From positions 1-27,955 of the forward strand of contig CALFJF010000014.1 in assembly GCA_937877535.1 (NCBI GenBank): DNA of 27,955 bases, given 5' to 3'. Numbering within the stretch: the stretch's first letter is position 1; every line of letters begins with the position of its first letter. Position numbers and translations under genes: made by a program. A model generated the notes under the pieces. The model saw only the letters and a program-made list of their open reading frames with translations, was not told the origin of the DNA and ran no database searches. The DNA comes from an uncultured Treponema sp. (GTDB taxonomy: Bacteria; Spirochaetota; Spirochaetia; Treponematales; Treponemataceae). Positions 7,754-15,156 of the stretch are shown one piece after another.

Positions 7754-8446
7754 TTATTCTCCGCTTGAAAATTGATAGCCTAATCCAAAAATCGTTTTGA
7801 GATATTTTGGATTTGCTGGCTCTTCTTCGATTTTTTTTCGTAAACGCTGAATATACACGGCGACTGCCGTTGTGTCTCCAAAGGCATTTTTCCATACATT
7901 CGCGTAAATTTTTTCTGGAGTCAGCGGTTCGTCTTTGTGTTTTGTCATAAATTCGAGGACTTTGTATTCTCGCGCAGAAAGTTGGATTTTTTCCACACCT
8001 TTTTTGAGAACGCAACTGTTCAAAAGCAATTTGTACGGACCAAACGCAAAAAAATCTTCAGCCGCCGCAGAAACTTCGCTATTTCTTCTAAGACTTGCGT
8101 TCACTTTTGCAACAAGAACGCGCGGGCTAAACGGTTTTGTTACAAATTCGTCGGCTCCCAGTCCGAGCGCGTCGATTATATCTTCGTCGCTGTCGCGTGC
8201 GCTCACAATCATTATGGGAATCGTTGGTTTGTATTCCGTTCTGAATTTTTTCAAAAAATCAAAACCGCTCATTCCTGGAAGGTTCAAATCGAGTAAAACG
8301 AGGTCGGGGAGAGATTTTTCGATTTCGGAAAGTGCTTCTTCCGCGCTTTCCACTTTTTTTACGGTCATGCCGTCTTTTTCAAGATACATCGAAACCAATT
8401 CTGCCATTTCAGGCACGTCTTCGACTACTAAAATATTCGCGCTCAT
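7754..8446 (-). CDS. OmpR/PhoB-family response regulator
   Basis: The 230-aa product has an N-terminal receiver domain: acidic pair E9-D10, phospho-acceptor D53 in LVLLDLNLPG, switch residue S81 in IVSARD, and K103 in FVTKPF. A C-terminal winged-helix DNA-binding domain follows (LSAREYKVLEFMTKHKDEPLTPEKIYANVWK...TTAVAVYIQRLRKKIEEEP...IFGLGYQF). It is therefore a transcriptional regulator phosphorylated by the adjacent kinase. A clear Shine-Dalgarno (AAAGGAG) precedes ATG 8446. It is transcribed divergently from the flagellar block across a 232-nt region. Confidence 0.95.
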   Translation of the reverse strand: MSANILVVEDVPEMAELVSMYLEKDGMTVKKVESAEEALSEIEKSLPDLVLLDLNLPGMSGFDFLKKFRTEYKPTIPIMIVSARDSDEDIIDALGLGADEFVTKPFSPRVLVAKVNASLRRNSEVSAAAEDFFAFGPYKLLLNSCVLKKGVEKIQLSAREYKVLEFMTKHKDEPLTPEKIYANVWKNAFGDTTAVAVYIQRLRKKIEEEPANPKYLKTIFGLGYQFSSGE

Positions 8447-8552
8447 TTTTTTGCTCCTTTTTTGAATTTTTGAAATTGAAGATTCTAAACTCGTTTATCC
8501 TAAAAACTACCGAGGGCAATTAAAAAACGCAATAAAAAAAGAGAGAATCTAA

Positions 8553-8580
8553 TAAAAAATTATCGAACCGATTCCGATAT
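8553..8580 (+). promoter_or_regulatory. possible sigma28-type promoter for the flbD-mot operon
   Basis: TAAA (8553-8556), a 16-nt spacer and TCCGATAT (8573-8580) resemble the FliA consensus TAAA-N15-GCCGATAA, matching 6 of 8 bases in the -10. It lies about 100 nt before flbD, the first gene of the block. I see no better sigma70 pair in 8447-8678. AT-rich sequence makes chance matches likely. Confidence 0.3.
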
Positions 8581-8678
8581 TTTTATCACGGGGAATTCGA
8601 TTTTTATTTTCAGAGCAATTATAGAAGTTATTAAATAATGCTATTGACTTGAAATCGAATCAAGGGGAAAATTGAGCA

Positions 8679-8876
8679 ATGATTCCAGTAACAAAATTGG
8701 ACGGTTCAACGTATTGGGTAAACCCACACATGATTGAAAGTATGGAACAGAATCCCGATTTGACTATCTCTTTTTTCTCTGGCAAAAAAATCGTGGTTAA
8801 AGACAAACCAAACGAAGTCATTGACCGCATAATTTCATATAGAACGAGAATTGGCATCAATGCCCTTGAGATATAA
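8679..8876 (+). CDS. flbD: flagellar protein FlbD/SwrD
   Basis: This 65-aa protein has the compact FlbD family pattern: MIPVTKLDGSTYWVNPHMIESMEQNPDLTI, then SGKKIVVKDKPNEVIDRI. In Bacillus subtilis the homologue SwrD lies in the fla/che operon and raises motor power through the stators, which fits its place just ahead of motA and motB here. It is a small cytoplasmic protein with no membrane segment. A purine-rich site (AAGGGGAAAA) lies upstream of ATG 8679. It is the first gene of this motility run; the flgD/flgE genes found upstream in the T. pallidum and T. phagedenis fla operon are not here. Confidence 0.93.
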   Translation: MIPVTKLDGSTYWVNPHMIESMEQNPDLTISFFSGKKIVVKDKPNEVIDRIISYRTRIGINALEI

Positions 8877-8882
8877 AAATAT

Positions 8883-8902
8883 TAGGAGCAAGTAGGAGCA
8901 AA
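8883..8902 (+). promoter_or_regulatory. duplicated Shine-Dalgarno before motA
   Basis: TAGGAGCAAG (8883-8892) is followed directly by TAGGAGCAAA (8893-8902), so the ribosome site for motA (ATG 8905) occurs twice in tandem. The proximal copy is at usable spacing; the distal one could act as a standby site. Confidence 0.6.
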
Positions 8903-8904
8903 AT

Positions 8905-9687
8905 ATGGACATAGCTACAATAATTGGTTTGGTTGGCGGTACGGTCGCTATCGGTCTTGGTGTCGTTACTTCCGGTGGTTCTATCGGCGGTATCATCGAT
9001 ATTCCGTCTGTGTTCGTTACGGTCGGCGGTTCGTATGCGGCTTTGTTCATCGTCGCGCCGCTCAAACAGGCACTTGGGCTTTTTAAAATCATGGGGCGGG
9101 CGTTAAAAACGTTTGACAACAAGGAAGAGGATAAAATCCGTTCTCTTGTTCAACTTTCCGAGTCGGCTAGGCGCGAAGGGTTGCTTGCTCTTGATGACAA
9201 ATTGAACGACCTTGACGACAAATTTATGCGCGACGGTCTTAAAATGGTTGTTGACGGTACGGACGGCAACGTTGTTCGCGCCATTATGGAAAGCGAAATG
9301 AGTCAAACGGAAGCGCGGCACATGGAATGGATTGGCGTTATCAACGCATGGGCAGGATACGGTCCTGGTTTTGGAATGTTGGGAACGGTTATCGGTTTGA
9401 TTGGTATGTTGAACAACTTGGAAGATAAATCGTCGCTCGGTCCAAACATGGCTGTCGCTTTGATTACGACGTTGTACGGTTCAATGCTTGCAAACTGGCT
9501 CGTCGCTCCATTTGCAAATAAACTTGCTTCTCAAAACGCTCACGAAATAAACGCAAAAGAGATGATTGTGGAGGGCGTTCTTTCGATTCAGTCTGGCGAC
9601 AACCCTCGAATTCTTGCGCAAAAACTTCTGACGTATCTTGACCCCAAACGGCGCGTTCCGCTTGAGGCTGAATTAGTCAAGGATTAA
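8905..9687 (+). CDS. motA: flagellar motor stator protein MotA
   Basis: MotA forms the proton-conducting stator with MotB in the cytoplasmic membrane and pushes on the FliG rotor. The 260-aa product has the expected four membrane segments: about residues 3-25, 31-52, 150-172 and 183-203. Between the second and third lies a large charged cytoplasmic loop with the family segment REGLLALDDKLNDLDDKFMRDGLKMVVDG. The third segment carries GPGFGMLGTVIGLIGML, including the conserved proline near residue 153. The ion type (H+ or Na+) cannot be decided with confidence. motB follows after 28 nt. Confidence 0.97.
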   Translation: MDIATIIGLVGGTVAIGLGVVTSGGSIGGIIDIPSVFVTVGGSYAALFIVAPLKQALGLFKIMGRALKTFDNKEEDKIRSLVQLSESARREGLLALDDKLNDLDDKFMRDGLKMVVDGTDGNVVRAIMESEMSQTEARHMEWIGVINAWAGYGPGFGMLGTVIGLIGMLNNLEDKSSLGPNMAVALITTLYGSMLANWLVAPFANKLASQNAHEINAKEMIVEGVLSIQSGDNPRILAQKLLTYLDPKRRVPLEAELVKD

Positions 9688-9715
9688 AGAATCAGAAAGC
9701 GTATAGAGGTTCAAA

Positions 9716-10456
9716 ATGGCAAAAAAAGAAAAGAAGGAACCAGAAAAACCGTCAACCGCCTGGCAAGGCACTTACGGCGACATGATTACGCTCATGCTCT
9801 GCTTCTTTGTCATGCTGTATGACCCGACGGAAGTTGATATAACGACGCTTTCGCAAATGCAAGCTTCGCTCGACATTCCTGCGGACGCGGTTGATTCTAA
9901 TTCGGCTTCGGGCGGGCAATCGCTTGCGGCTGGAAAACTCGCTGACCTTGGAAACACGATTTCCTCGCTTCCTTCAACCGAAAAAGGAAAATCGTTGAGT
10001 CTTGTAAAGAAAAAGGCGGTGAGTCTTTTTGCTCCAGAAATTAAATCTTCAAAAATTACGGTTTCAAGCGATGAGCGAGGTCTTGTCATTACGCTCGCTT
10101 CGGATTCTTTTTTTGAAGAGGGGAGCGCGGAACTTGATATTAACGAAACGAGAGATGTTCTCGTAAAATTGTCAAAATTTTTTCAAGATGACAACCTTAA
10201 AAACCGAAGATTTAGAATAGAGGGACATACTGATAATACGCCCGTTTCTGTTGGAAAATTTGAATCCAACTGGGAACTTTCGGCGGCTCGTTCTGCAAAT
10301 GTTCTTCACTACCTTTCCGATTTTGGCGTGGAGGAAAAAAAATTCTCCATTGCAGGGTACGCGGACACTCGTCCAATGCGTCCAAACGAAACGCCGGAAG
10401 GGCGGGCTTATAACCGTCGCGTGGACATAATAATTCTTGATGACGGACATTTTTGA
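9716..10456 (+). CDS. motB: flagellar motor stator protein MotB
   Basis: MotB anchors the stator to peptidoglycan. The 246-aa protein has a short basic N-terminus, then one membrane helix (about residues 20-38) containing the proton-binding aspartate D22 in TYGDMITLMLCFFVML. A linker with a plug-like region follows, and a C-terminal OmpA-like peptidoglycan-binding domain starts around residue 115 (FRIEGHTDNTPV, WELSAARSANVLHYL, YADTRPM, YNRRVDIIIL). Length and motifs are complete. AGAGG precedes the ATG. It lies between motA and fliL in a single run. Confidence 0.97.
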   Translation: MAKKEKKEPEKPSTAWQGTYGDMITLMLCFFVMLYDPTEVDITTLSQMQASLDIPADAVDSNSASGGQSLAAGKLADLGNTISSLPSTEKGKSLSLVKKKAVSLFAPEIKSSKITVSSDERGLVITLASDSFFEEGSAELDINETRDVLVKLSKFFQDDNLKNRRFRIEGHTDNTPVSVGKFESNWELSAARSANVLHYLSDFGVEEKKFSIAGYADTRPMRPNETPEGRAYNRRVDIIILDDGHF

Positions 10457-10534
10457 TTCGCTTGTGATTTTTCAAAAAACAAGAGTGAAGCAAAAATAAA
10501 AAACAAAAATTGAATCAAAGACAGGGAGGACACA

Positions 10535-11068
10535 ATGGCAGATGAAGATGATGCAATGGAAGGCGAGGGCGCATCTCCCCAGAAAGGCGGAAAAGGGCTT
10601 TTGCTTCCAGGGCTTTTGAAATGGGTTGCAATCGGACTTGGCGGACTTATTCTTGTTGTAACGATTGTTGTGATTACGTTCCATATCATGGGCGGAAATC
10701 AAACTGGAACGAGCAACGTTCCTGTGCAAGAAGAGTACGTTCAAAGTCGCGAAGTGCTTGACTGGTATCAGTCGCTCGGTTCAATCCGAACAAAGACGAA
10801 CGACCCAACGCCCGCTTCGGTTGTTGTTGATGTTGTGTTTGGCTACAGAAAAGATGACAAAGCGACTTCAACAGAAATCACGCAGCGAACCGTGGAATTA
10901 AAAGATTTCTTGCGGCGTTTTTTCTCTCAAAAATCAAAAAATGAGTTGAAACCAAACGACGAGGAAAACTTGAAAATCGAGATTCGTAACGCAATAAACG
11001 ACGGAATCTTGAGCGGTTCAAAAATTAAAGATGTGCGATTTATGCAACTTGATGTAATCGAGCAGTAA
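10535..11068 (+). CDS. fliL: flagellar basal body-associated protein FliL
   Basis: FliL is a single-pass membrane protein near the stators that supports torque. The 177-aa product has an acidic cytoplasmic N-terminus, one membrane segment at about residues 29-51 (WVAIGLGGLILVVTIVVITF) and a periplasmic domain with the family-like elements VVVDVVFGYR, TVELKDFLRRFFSQKS and the C-terminal IRNAINDGIL...IKDVRFMQLDVIEQ. GGGAGGA precedes ATG 10535. The 78-nt gap after motB is AT-rich and holds only a weak CTTGT/ACAAG inverted repeat. Confidence 0.92.
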   Translation: MADEDDAMEGEGASPQKGGKGLLLPGLLKWVAIGLGGLILVVTIVVITFHIMGGNQTGTSNVPVQEEYVQSREVLDWYQSLGSIRTKTNDPTPASVVVDVVFGYRKDDKATSTEITQRTVELKDFLRRFFSQKSKNELKPNDEENLKIEIRNAINDGILSGSKIKDVRFMQLDVIEQ

Positions 11069-11092
11069 ATCAAAAAATCGAAAAAAATTGGT

Positions 11093-11138
11093 TTTTGTGT
11101 TTTCTTTCGAGAAAAAATCTTGGCAAGAAAACACAAAA
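11093..11138 (+). other. 14-bp perfect hairpin between fliL and fliM
   Basis: TTTTGTGTTTTCTT (11093-11106) pairs perfectly with AAGAAAACACAAAA (11125-11138) around an 18-nt loop. It lies 24 nt after the fliL stop and 29 nt before the fliM start. No T-tract follows, so it is not a classical terminator; mRNA processing or 3'-end protection of the upstream transcript is possible. Confidence 0.85.
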
Positions 11139-11167
11139 GATAACAAAAATAGAAGGGTGGAACAGGC

Positions 11168-12217
11168 ATGAACGAGGTTCTGTCGCAGGACGAAATTGAC
11201 CAGCTTCTCAATACGATGAACAATGGCGGTGGTCAGGCGGACGTTCTGGATGATTTTAAGCCGGAAAAAGAAACCCGGAAAATCAAAATATACGATTTCA
11301 AGCGTCCGGACAAGTTCTCAAAAGAACAAATCCGCACCGTTTCAATCATGCACGAAACGTTTGCGCGTCTTACGACCACGAGTCTTTCTGCGCAGTTGCG
11401 CTCGCTCGTTCACGTTCATGTGGCATCGGTTGACCAGTTGACCTACGAGGAATTTATACGCTCAATTCCGACTCCAACGACGCTTGCTGTCATCAATATG
11501 GATCCTTTGAAAGGAAACGCAATTCTTGAAATTGACCCGTCGATTACGTTTTCGATAATCGACCGACTTTTTGGTGGCACGGGACAAGGGGACAAAAAGG
11601 CGGCTGGACGAGACCTTACGGACATTGAGCAATCCGTAATGGAAGGTATAATCGTGCGAATTCTTGCGAATATGCGCGAAGCGTGGACGCAAGTTATCGA
11701 CCTTCGACCGCGATTGGGGCAAATTGAAACGAATCCTCAATTTGCTCAAATTGTTCCGCCAACGGAAATGGTCGTTCTTGTTACGCTTGAAACGACGGTC
11801 GGCGAAGAGGAAGGAATGTTGAATTTCTGTATTCCGTACCTCACGATTGAGCCGATTATTTCAAAACTCTCAAGTCAATTCTGGTTTAGTTCCGTTCGGC
11901 GAAGTAGCACTACGCAGTATCTTGCCACAATAAAGGAGAAACTTTCCGACGTTGATATGGACGTTGTGGCGGAAATCGGGAGCATAAATCTTCCGATTCG
12001 AGACGTGCTTTCGCTTCAAGTTGGCGACATCGTGCGACTTTCAAACACAAAAGTCGGAGACCCGCTCACGTTGAGCGTTGGCAATCAGAAAAAATTTTAT
12101 TGTCAGCCAGGTACCGTTGGAAAAAAGATGGCTGTACAAGTTATTGAAAAAATAGACCACGGCGATTCCGACGAATTTGAGGAATTGTCAGTAGAAGGAG
12201 ATGAATCGTATGAGTGA
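11168..12217 (+). CDS. fliM: flagellar motor switch protein FliM
   Basis: FliM is the CheY-P receptor in the C-ring switch. The 349-aa protein begins with the CheY-binding peptide LSQDEIDQLL (residues 5-14). A CheC-like middle domain follows (KIKIYDFKRPDKFSKEQIRTVSIMHETFARLTTTSLSAQLR..., IDRLFGGTGQG, LTDIEQSVMEGIIVRIL), and then a C-terminal FliN-like domain (LPIRDVLSLQVGDIVRLSNTKV). Length is normal for the family. AAGGGTGG lies just before ATG 11168. Its 3' end overlaps the fliY start by 8 nt, which couples synthesis of the two switch proteins. Confidence 0.97.
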   Translation: MNEVLSQDEIDQLLNTMNNGGGQADVLDDFKPEKETRKIKIYDFKRPDKFSKEQIRTVSIMHETFARLTTTSLSAQLRSLVHVHVASVDQLTYEEFIRSIPTPTTLAVINMDPLKGNAILEIDPSITFSIIDRLFGGTGQGDKKAAGRDLTDIEQSVMEGIIVRILANMREAWTQVIDLRPRLGQIETNPQFAQIVPPTEMVVLVTLETTVGEEEGMLNFCIPYLTIEPIISKLSSQFWFSSVRRSSTTQYLATIKEKLSDVDMDVVAEIGSINLPIRDVLSLQVGDIVRLSNTKVGDPLTLSVGNQKKFYCQPGTVGKKMAVQVIEKIDHGDSDEFEELSVEGDESYE

Positions 12218-13298
12218 TGTCGGAGGTACTATCTCGCAGGACGAAATTAACGCACTGCTTGGCGGTGTCGGAATGGGCGCTTCCGATGTGAAAATCGACG
12301 TTGCGACACTCCAGACTTTTTTTGACGGCGTTAAGGACAAGGCTCTTAACAACCTCAACGGGCTTTCAGGTCAGTCGTTTGAAATTGCTTCGGCGGTGGT
12401 TGAATCAACGGGAAGAGACCAACTTCTTGCAAAACTTTCGGAGGAAACGGTTTGCGTTTACACCGATTTTAGTGCGGGTGTGAGCGGCGAACACGCTTTC
12501 TTTATTTCGTCTGAATTTGCAAACAAAATCGCAAGCGCAGATGATTACTCGGACGACGTTGGAGCGATGATTTCTGAACTTATGAGCAATATCACGAGTT
12601 CAGAAATCACGAACATCGGCGCAAAAATTCCAGGTCTTGCCTCTGACCCGCCAAATGCAACAAAAACTCCTAAAGCGATGGCTCGTATTCCAGACGGTTC
12701 GTTTGCTCTTACAACGTATACGTTCTCGCTTGACGGTACGAATTACGAACTTTACGAAACGATTGCCGCTGACCCAGCAAATTCGATTGCGACGGCTCTT
12801 GGCGGTGGCAATAAAAGCGCGGATACGGCAGCAAGTGCGCAAGCGGCGACTCCGCAAATGGGACAGCCGATGATGGGAGGAATGACAATGGGACAGCCGA
12901 TGATGCAGCAGCCTATGATGGGAATGCCGATGGGCGGAATGCCAATGCAGCAACCGCTTGCGGGTATGCCCGGCGGTGCTCCAAACGTGCAGTCTGTTCA
13001 ATATCCTTCGCTTATGGGTGGTGTTCCTGCGGGCGAGCAAGGGAATATCGGTCTTATCATGGACGTGTTCATGGAGATGACCGTTGAACTGGGACGCACT
13101 AAAAAACAAATCAAGGAAATCCTTGGAATGGGCGAGGGAACGATTATCGAACTTGACAAACTCGCTGGTGAACCTGTTGATATTCTTGTAAATCACAAGC
13201 CAATAGCCAAAGGTGAAGTCGTGGTCATCGATGAAAACTTTGGTGTGCGCGTTACGGAAATCCTTTCTCCGATGGAGCGCGTAAGCGATATGCACTAA
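12210..13298 (+). CDS. fliY: flagellar motor switch protein FliY (FliN-type C-terminus)
   Basis: The 362-aa product starts with its own CheY-binding-like peptide (ISQDEINALL, residues 8-17). It continues with a CheC/CheX-like domain (about 25-190) and then a Met/Gln/Gly/Pro low-complexity linker (about residues 216-260, with repeated GQPMM, MQQP and GMPM). It ends with a SpoA/FliN domain (MDVFMEMTVELGRTKKQIKEIL, LDKLAGEPVDILVNHKPIAKGEVVVIDENFGVRVTEIL). This is the FliY architecture of spirochaetes and Bacillus rather than the short FliN. I chose ATG 12210 over 12201 because AAGGAG (12195-12200) is 9 nt before it. It overlaps fliM by 8 nt. Confidence 0.95.
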   Translation: MSDVGGTISQDEINALLGGVGMGASDVKIDVATLQTFFDGVKDKALNNLNGLSGQSFEIASAVVESTGRDQLLAKLSEETVCVYTDFSAGVSGEHAFFISSEFANKIASADDYSDDVGAMISELMSNITSSEITNIGAKIPGLASDPPNATKTPKAMARIPDGSFALTTYTFSLDGTNYELYETIAADPANSIATALGGGNKSADTAASAQAATPQMGQPMMGGMTMGQPMMQQPMMGMPMGGMPMQQPLAGMPGGAPNVQSVQYPSLMGGVPAGEQGNIGLIMDVFMEMTVELGRTKKQIKEILGMGEGTIIELDKLAGEPVDILVNHKPIAKGEVVVIDENFGVRVTEILSPMERVSDMH

Positions 13299-13306
13299 CT
13301 TTTTTG

Positions 13307-13361
13307 GCATCTGCGGCAGTTTGATTTTTGGCGAATCGCTCCGCAGGTGCTTATTTTTTTT
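13307..13361 (+). terminator. terminator-like hairpin (possible attenuator) between fliY and fliO
   Basis: GCATCTGCGG (13307-13316) pairs with CCGCAGGTGC (13341-13350) through 10 bp including one G-U pair. TTATTTTTTTT follows directly (13351-13361). The loop is 24 nt, so the terminator may be partial. It ends a few bases before the fliO ribosome site, in the middle of the operon. Confidence 0.65.
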
Positions 13362-13374
13362 GGGTGGGGAAATT

Positions 13375-14016
13375 ATGAGATTTTGTTTTAGAGCGGTTTT
13401 TGCCACTCTTTTTCTTGTTTTTTTTGCGCTTCCTCTTGGCGCACAAAGCATTGCTGACACTTCTGCGTCGGATTCTTCCGTTGCTACCGACTCGTCTGAA
13501 TCTTTTGATTGGGAAAATGAAGAAAATCTTGATTCTTCTCGTGAGCAAAATCGTTCTCAATCTTCCATAATGACTTTTGTAAAAATGCTCGTGGCTCTCG
13601 TTGTGGTTGTGGGTTGTGTTTACGCGGTTTTTGTTTTTCTCAAAAAAAATGCCGCAGGCGGAGCGCAATCAAACGACCCGTTTTTGCGACAAGTCGCTCA
13701 TCTTTCGCTTGGAGCGGGAAAGAGCGTTCGAGTCGTTTCGCTTGTTGGAAAAGCGTATATTGTGGGAGTGACGGAAAACTCGATAAATCTATTGGCAGAA
13801 GTCGATGACAAAGAATTGGTCGATTCGATGAATTTATATGCCGACAAAAACGACCGCTCGGTTCGTCCGCGCTCGTTTTCGGACATTCTTGAAATGTTCA
13901 TGCCATCAAAAAACGGAAATGTTTTTTCTTCCAATGCGCAAAGCGCGGCGGTTTCTCTTCAAAAGCAGCGAGAACGATTTGATTCAAGGAATAATTCTCA
14001 AAGCGAGGAGGTGTGA
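13375..14016 (+). CDS. fliO: flagellar biosynthetic protein FliO (FliZ-like)
   Basis: The 213-aa protein has an N-terminal signal sequence (MRFCFRAVFATLFLVFFALPLGAQS), a short Ser/Asp-rich periplasmic segment and one membrane helix at about residues 66-90 (FVKMLVALVVVVGCVYAVFVFL). The cytoplasmic domain carries the FliO-type segment LRQVAHLSLGAGKSVRVVSLVGKAYIVGVTENSINLLAEVDD. FliO helps assemble the FliP export-gate complex, which fits its place directly before fliP. The frame is open to 13321, but ATG 13375 has GGGGA just upstream and starts the signal peptide. fliP starts 3 nt after its stop. Confidence 0.92.
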   Translation: MRFCFRAVFATLFLVFFALPLGAQSIADTSASDSSVATDSSESFDWENEENLDSSREQNRSQSSIMTFVKMLVALVVVVGCVYAVFVFLKKNAAGGAQSNDPFLRQVAHLSLGAGKSVRVVSLVGKAYIVGVTENSINLLAEVDDKELVDSMNLYADKNDRSVRPRSFSDILEMFMPSKNGNVFSSNAQSAAVSLQKQRERFDSRNNSQSEEV

Positions 14017-14019
14017 AAA

Positions 14020-14862
14020 ATGAAAAGCAGAACAATTTTCAAAGGATTGCGTTCAAAAATTGCATTTTTTTTCCTTTTGACTTCGATTTTGTGTGCTTTT
14101 CCTGTTTCCTCGCAGTCAACTTTTAGAAATCCAGACGGACGAACGGAAATGGCTGGCGAATCGCATCTTCCGTCCATTCCAAATATCGACGTGAGCATTA
14201 CGCAGCCAACAACTGGAAATCAAGTTGCGTTTAGCGTTCAACTTCTTGTGATTTTGACGCTTCTCACGCTCGCTCCGAGTATTTTGATTTTGACAACGTG
14301 CTTTCTTCGGTTTTCGATTGTGCTTGATTTTATAAAACGCGCACTTTCTTTGCAGCAAGTGCCTCCAACTGCCGTTTTGAACGGAATCGCGCTTTTTATG
14401 ACGATTTTTGTGATGTGGCCGACTTTTGAGCGCGTTTACTCTCAAAGTTTTAAGCCGCTTTCGGACGGGGAAATCACGGTGGAGCAAGCGTATCGCGAGG
14501 CGGAAGCCCCGCTTCGCTCGTTTATGTACGGGCAAATGTCGCGGTCAAATCGGCTCAAATACATTGGAGAGTTTATGCGAATGGCAAAACTTCCGCGTCC
14601 AGCAAATCTTTCGGAAGTTCCCACGTATGTTCTCGTTCCTGCTTACATTTTGAACGAGTTGACCGTTGCATTCAAAATTGGCGTGTATTTGTACGTTCCG
14701 TTCATCGTAATCGATATGGTTGTCGCTTCGATTTTGATGAGTATGGGCATGATGATGTTGCCGCCTGTTCAAATTTCCATGCCGTTTAAGTTAATGCTGT
14801 TTGTGCTTGTTGACGGCTGGGGACTTTTGACGACGCAATTATTCAATTCGGTGTTGCGCTAA
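14020..14862 (+). CDS. fliP: flagellar type III export gate protein FliP
   Basis: FliP forms, with FliQ and FliR, the export gate channel inside the MS ring. The 280-aa protein has a cleavable signal sequence (about residues 1-31, ending CAFPVSSQS). It then shows the canonical FliP sequence: LLVILTLLTLAPSILILTTCFLRFSIVLDFIKRAL, QQVPPTAVLNGIALFMTIFVMWP, VLVPAYILNELTVAFKIGVYLYVPFIVIDMVVASILMSMGMMMLPP and the C-terminal PFKLMLFVLVDGWGLL. GAGGAGG overlapping the fliO end supplies the ribosome site. fliQ follows after 21 nt. Confidence 0.98.
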   Translation: MKSRTIFKGLRSKIAFFFLLTSILCAFPVSSQSTFRNPDGRTEMAGESHLPSIPNIDVSITQPTTGNQVAFSVQLLVILTLLTLAPSILILTTCFLRFSIVLDFIKRALSLQQVPPTAVLNGIALFMTIFVMWPTFERVYSQSFKPLSDGEITVEQAYREAEAPLRSFMYGQMSRSNRLKYIGEFMRMAKLPRPANLSEVPTYVLVPAYILNELTVAFKIGVYLYVPFIVIDMVVASILMSMGMMMLPPVQISMPFKLMLFVLVDGWGLLTTQLFNSVLR

Positions 14863-14883
14863 AAAACGCGGGAGGAAAAAACG

Positions 14884-15153
14884 ATGGAATTAGATTCAAT
14901 AATGGTTCTCATGCGTGGCGGAATTGGAATGGTGCTTCGGCTGTGCGCTCCCGTTTTGGGAGCGGCGTTGATTGTCGGTCTTATCGTTGCAATTTTTCAG
15001 GCGGTTACGTCGATTCAGGAGCAAACGCTGACGTTTCTTCCAAAAATGGTCGTTATTCTTTTGGCAATCGCGCTTTTAAGCGGACTCATGTTTACGCAGA
15101 TGAGCGAGTACACGACCGCGCTTTTTTCGCAAATTCCTTTTCTTGCGCGGTAG
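14884..15153 (+). CDS. fliQ: flagellar type III export gate protein FliQ
   Basis: This 89-aa protein has two hydrophobic hairpin segments (about residues 16-40 and 50-72). It shows the family pattern LRLCAPVLGAALIVGLIVAIFQAVTSIQEQTLTFLPKMVVILLAIALL. FliQ packs around the FliP/FliR core of the export gate. GGGAGG precedes the ATG. The TAG stop is 3 nt before fliR, so the genes are tightly coupled. Confidence 0.97.
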   Translation: MELDSIMVLMRGGIGMVLRLCAPVLGAALIVGLIVAIFQAVTSIQEQTLTFLPKMVVILLAIALLSGLMFTQMSEYTTALFSQIPFLAR

Positions 15154-15156
15154 TCT

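Noticed and set aside
12600..13460. 286-aa minus-strand His/Arg-rich frame
   Set aside because: It is antisense to fliY; the His-rich composition mirrors the ATG-rich Met linker on the plus strand.
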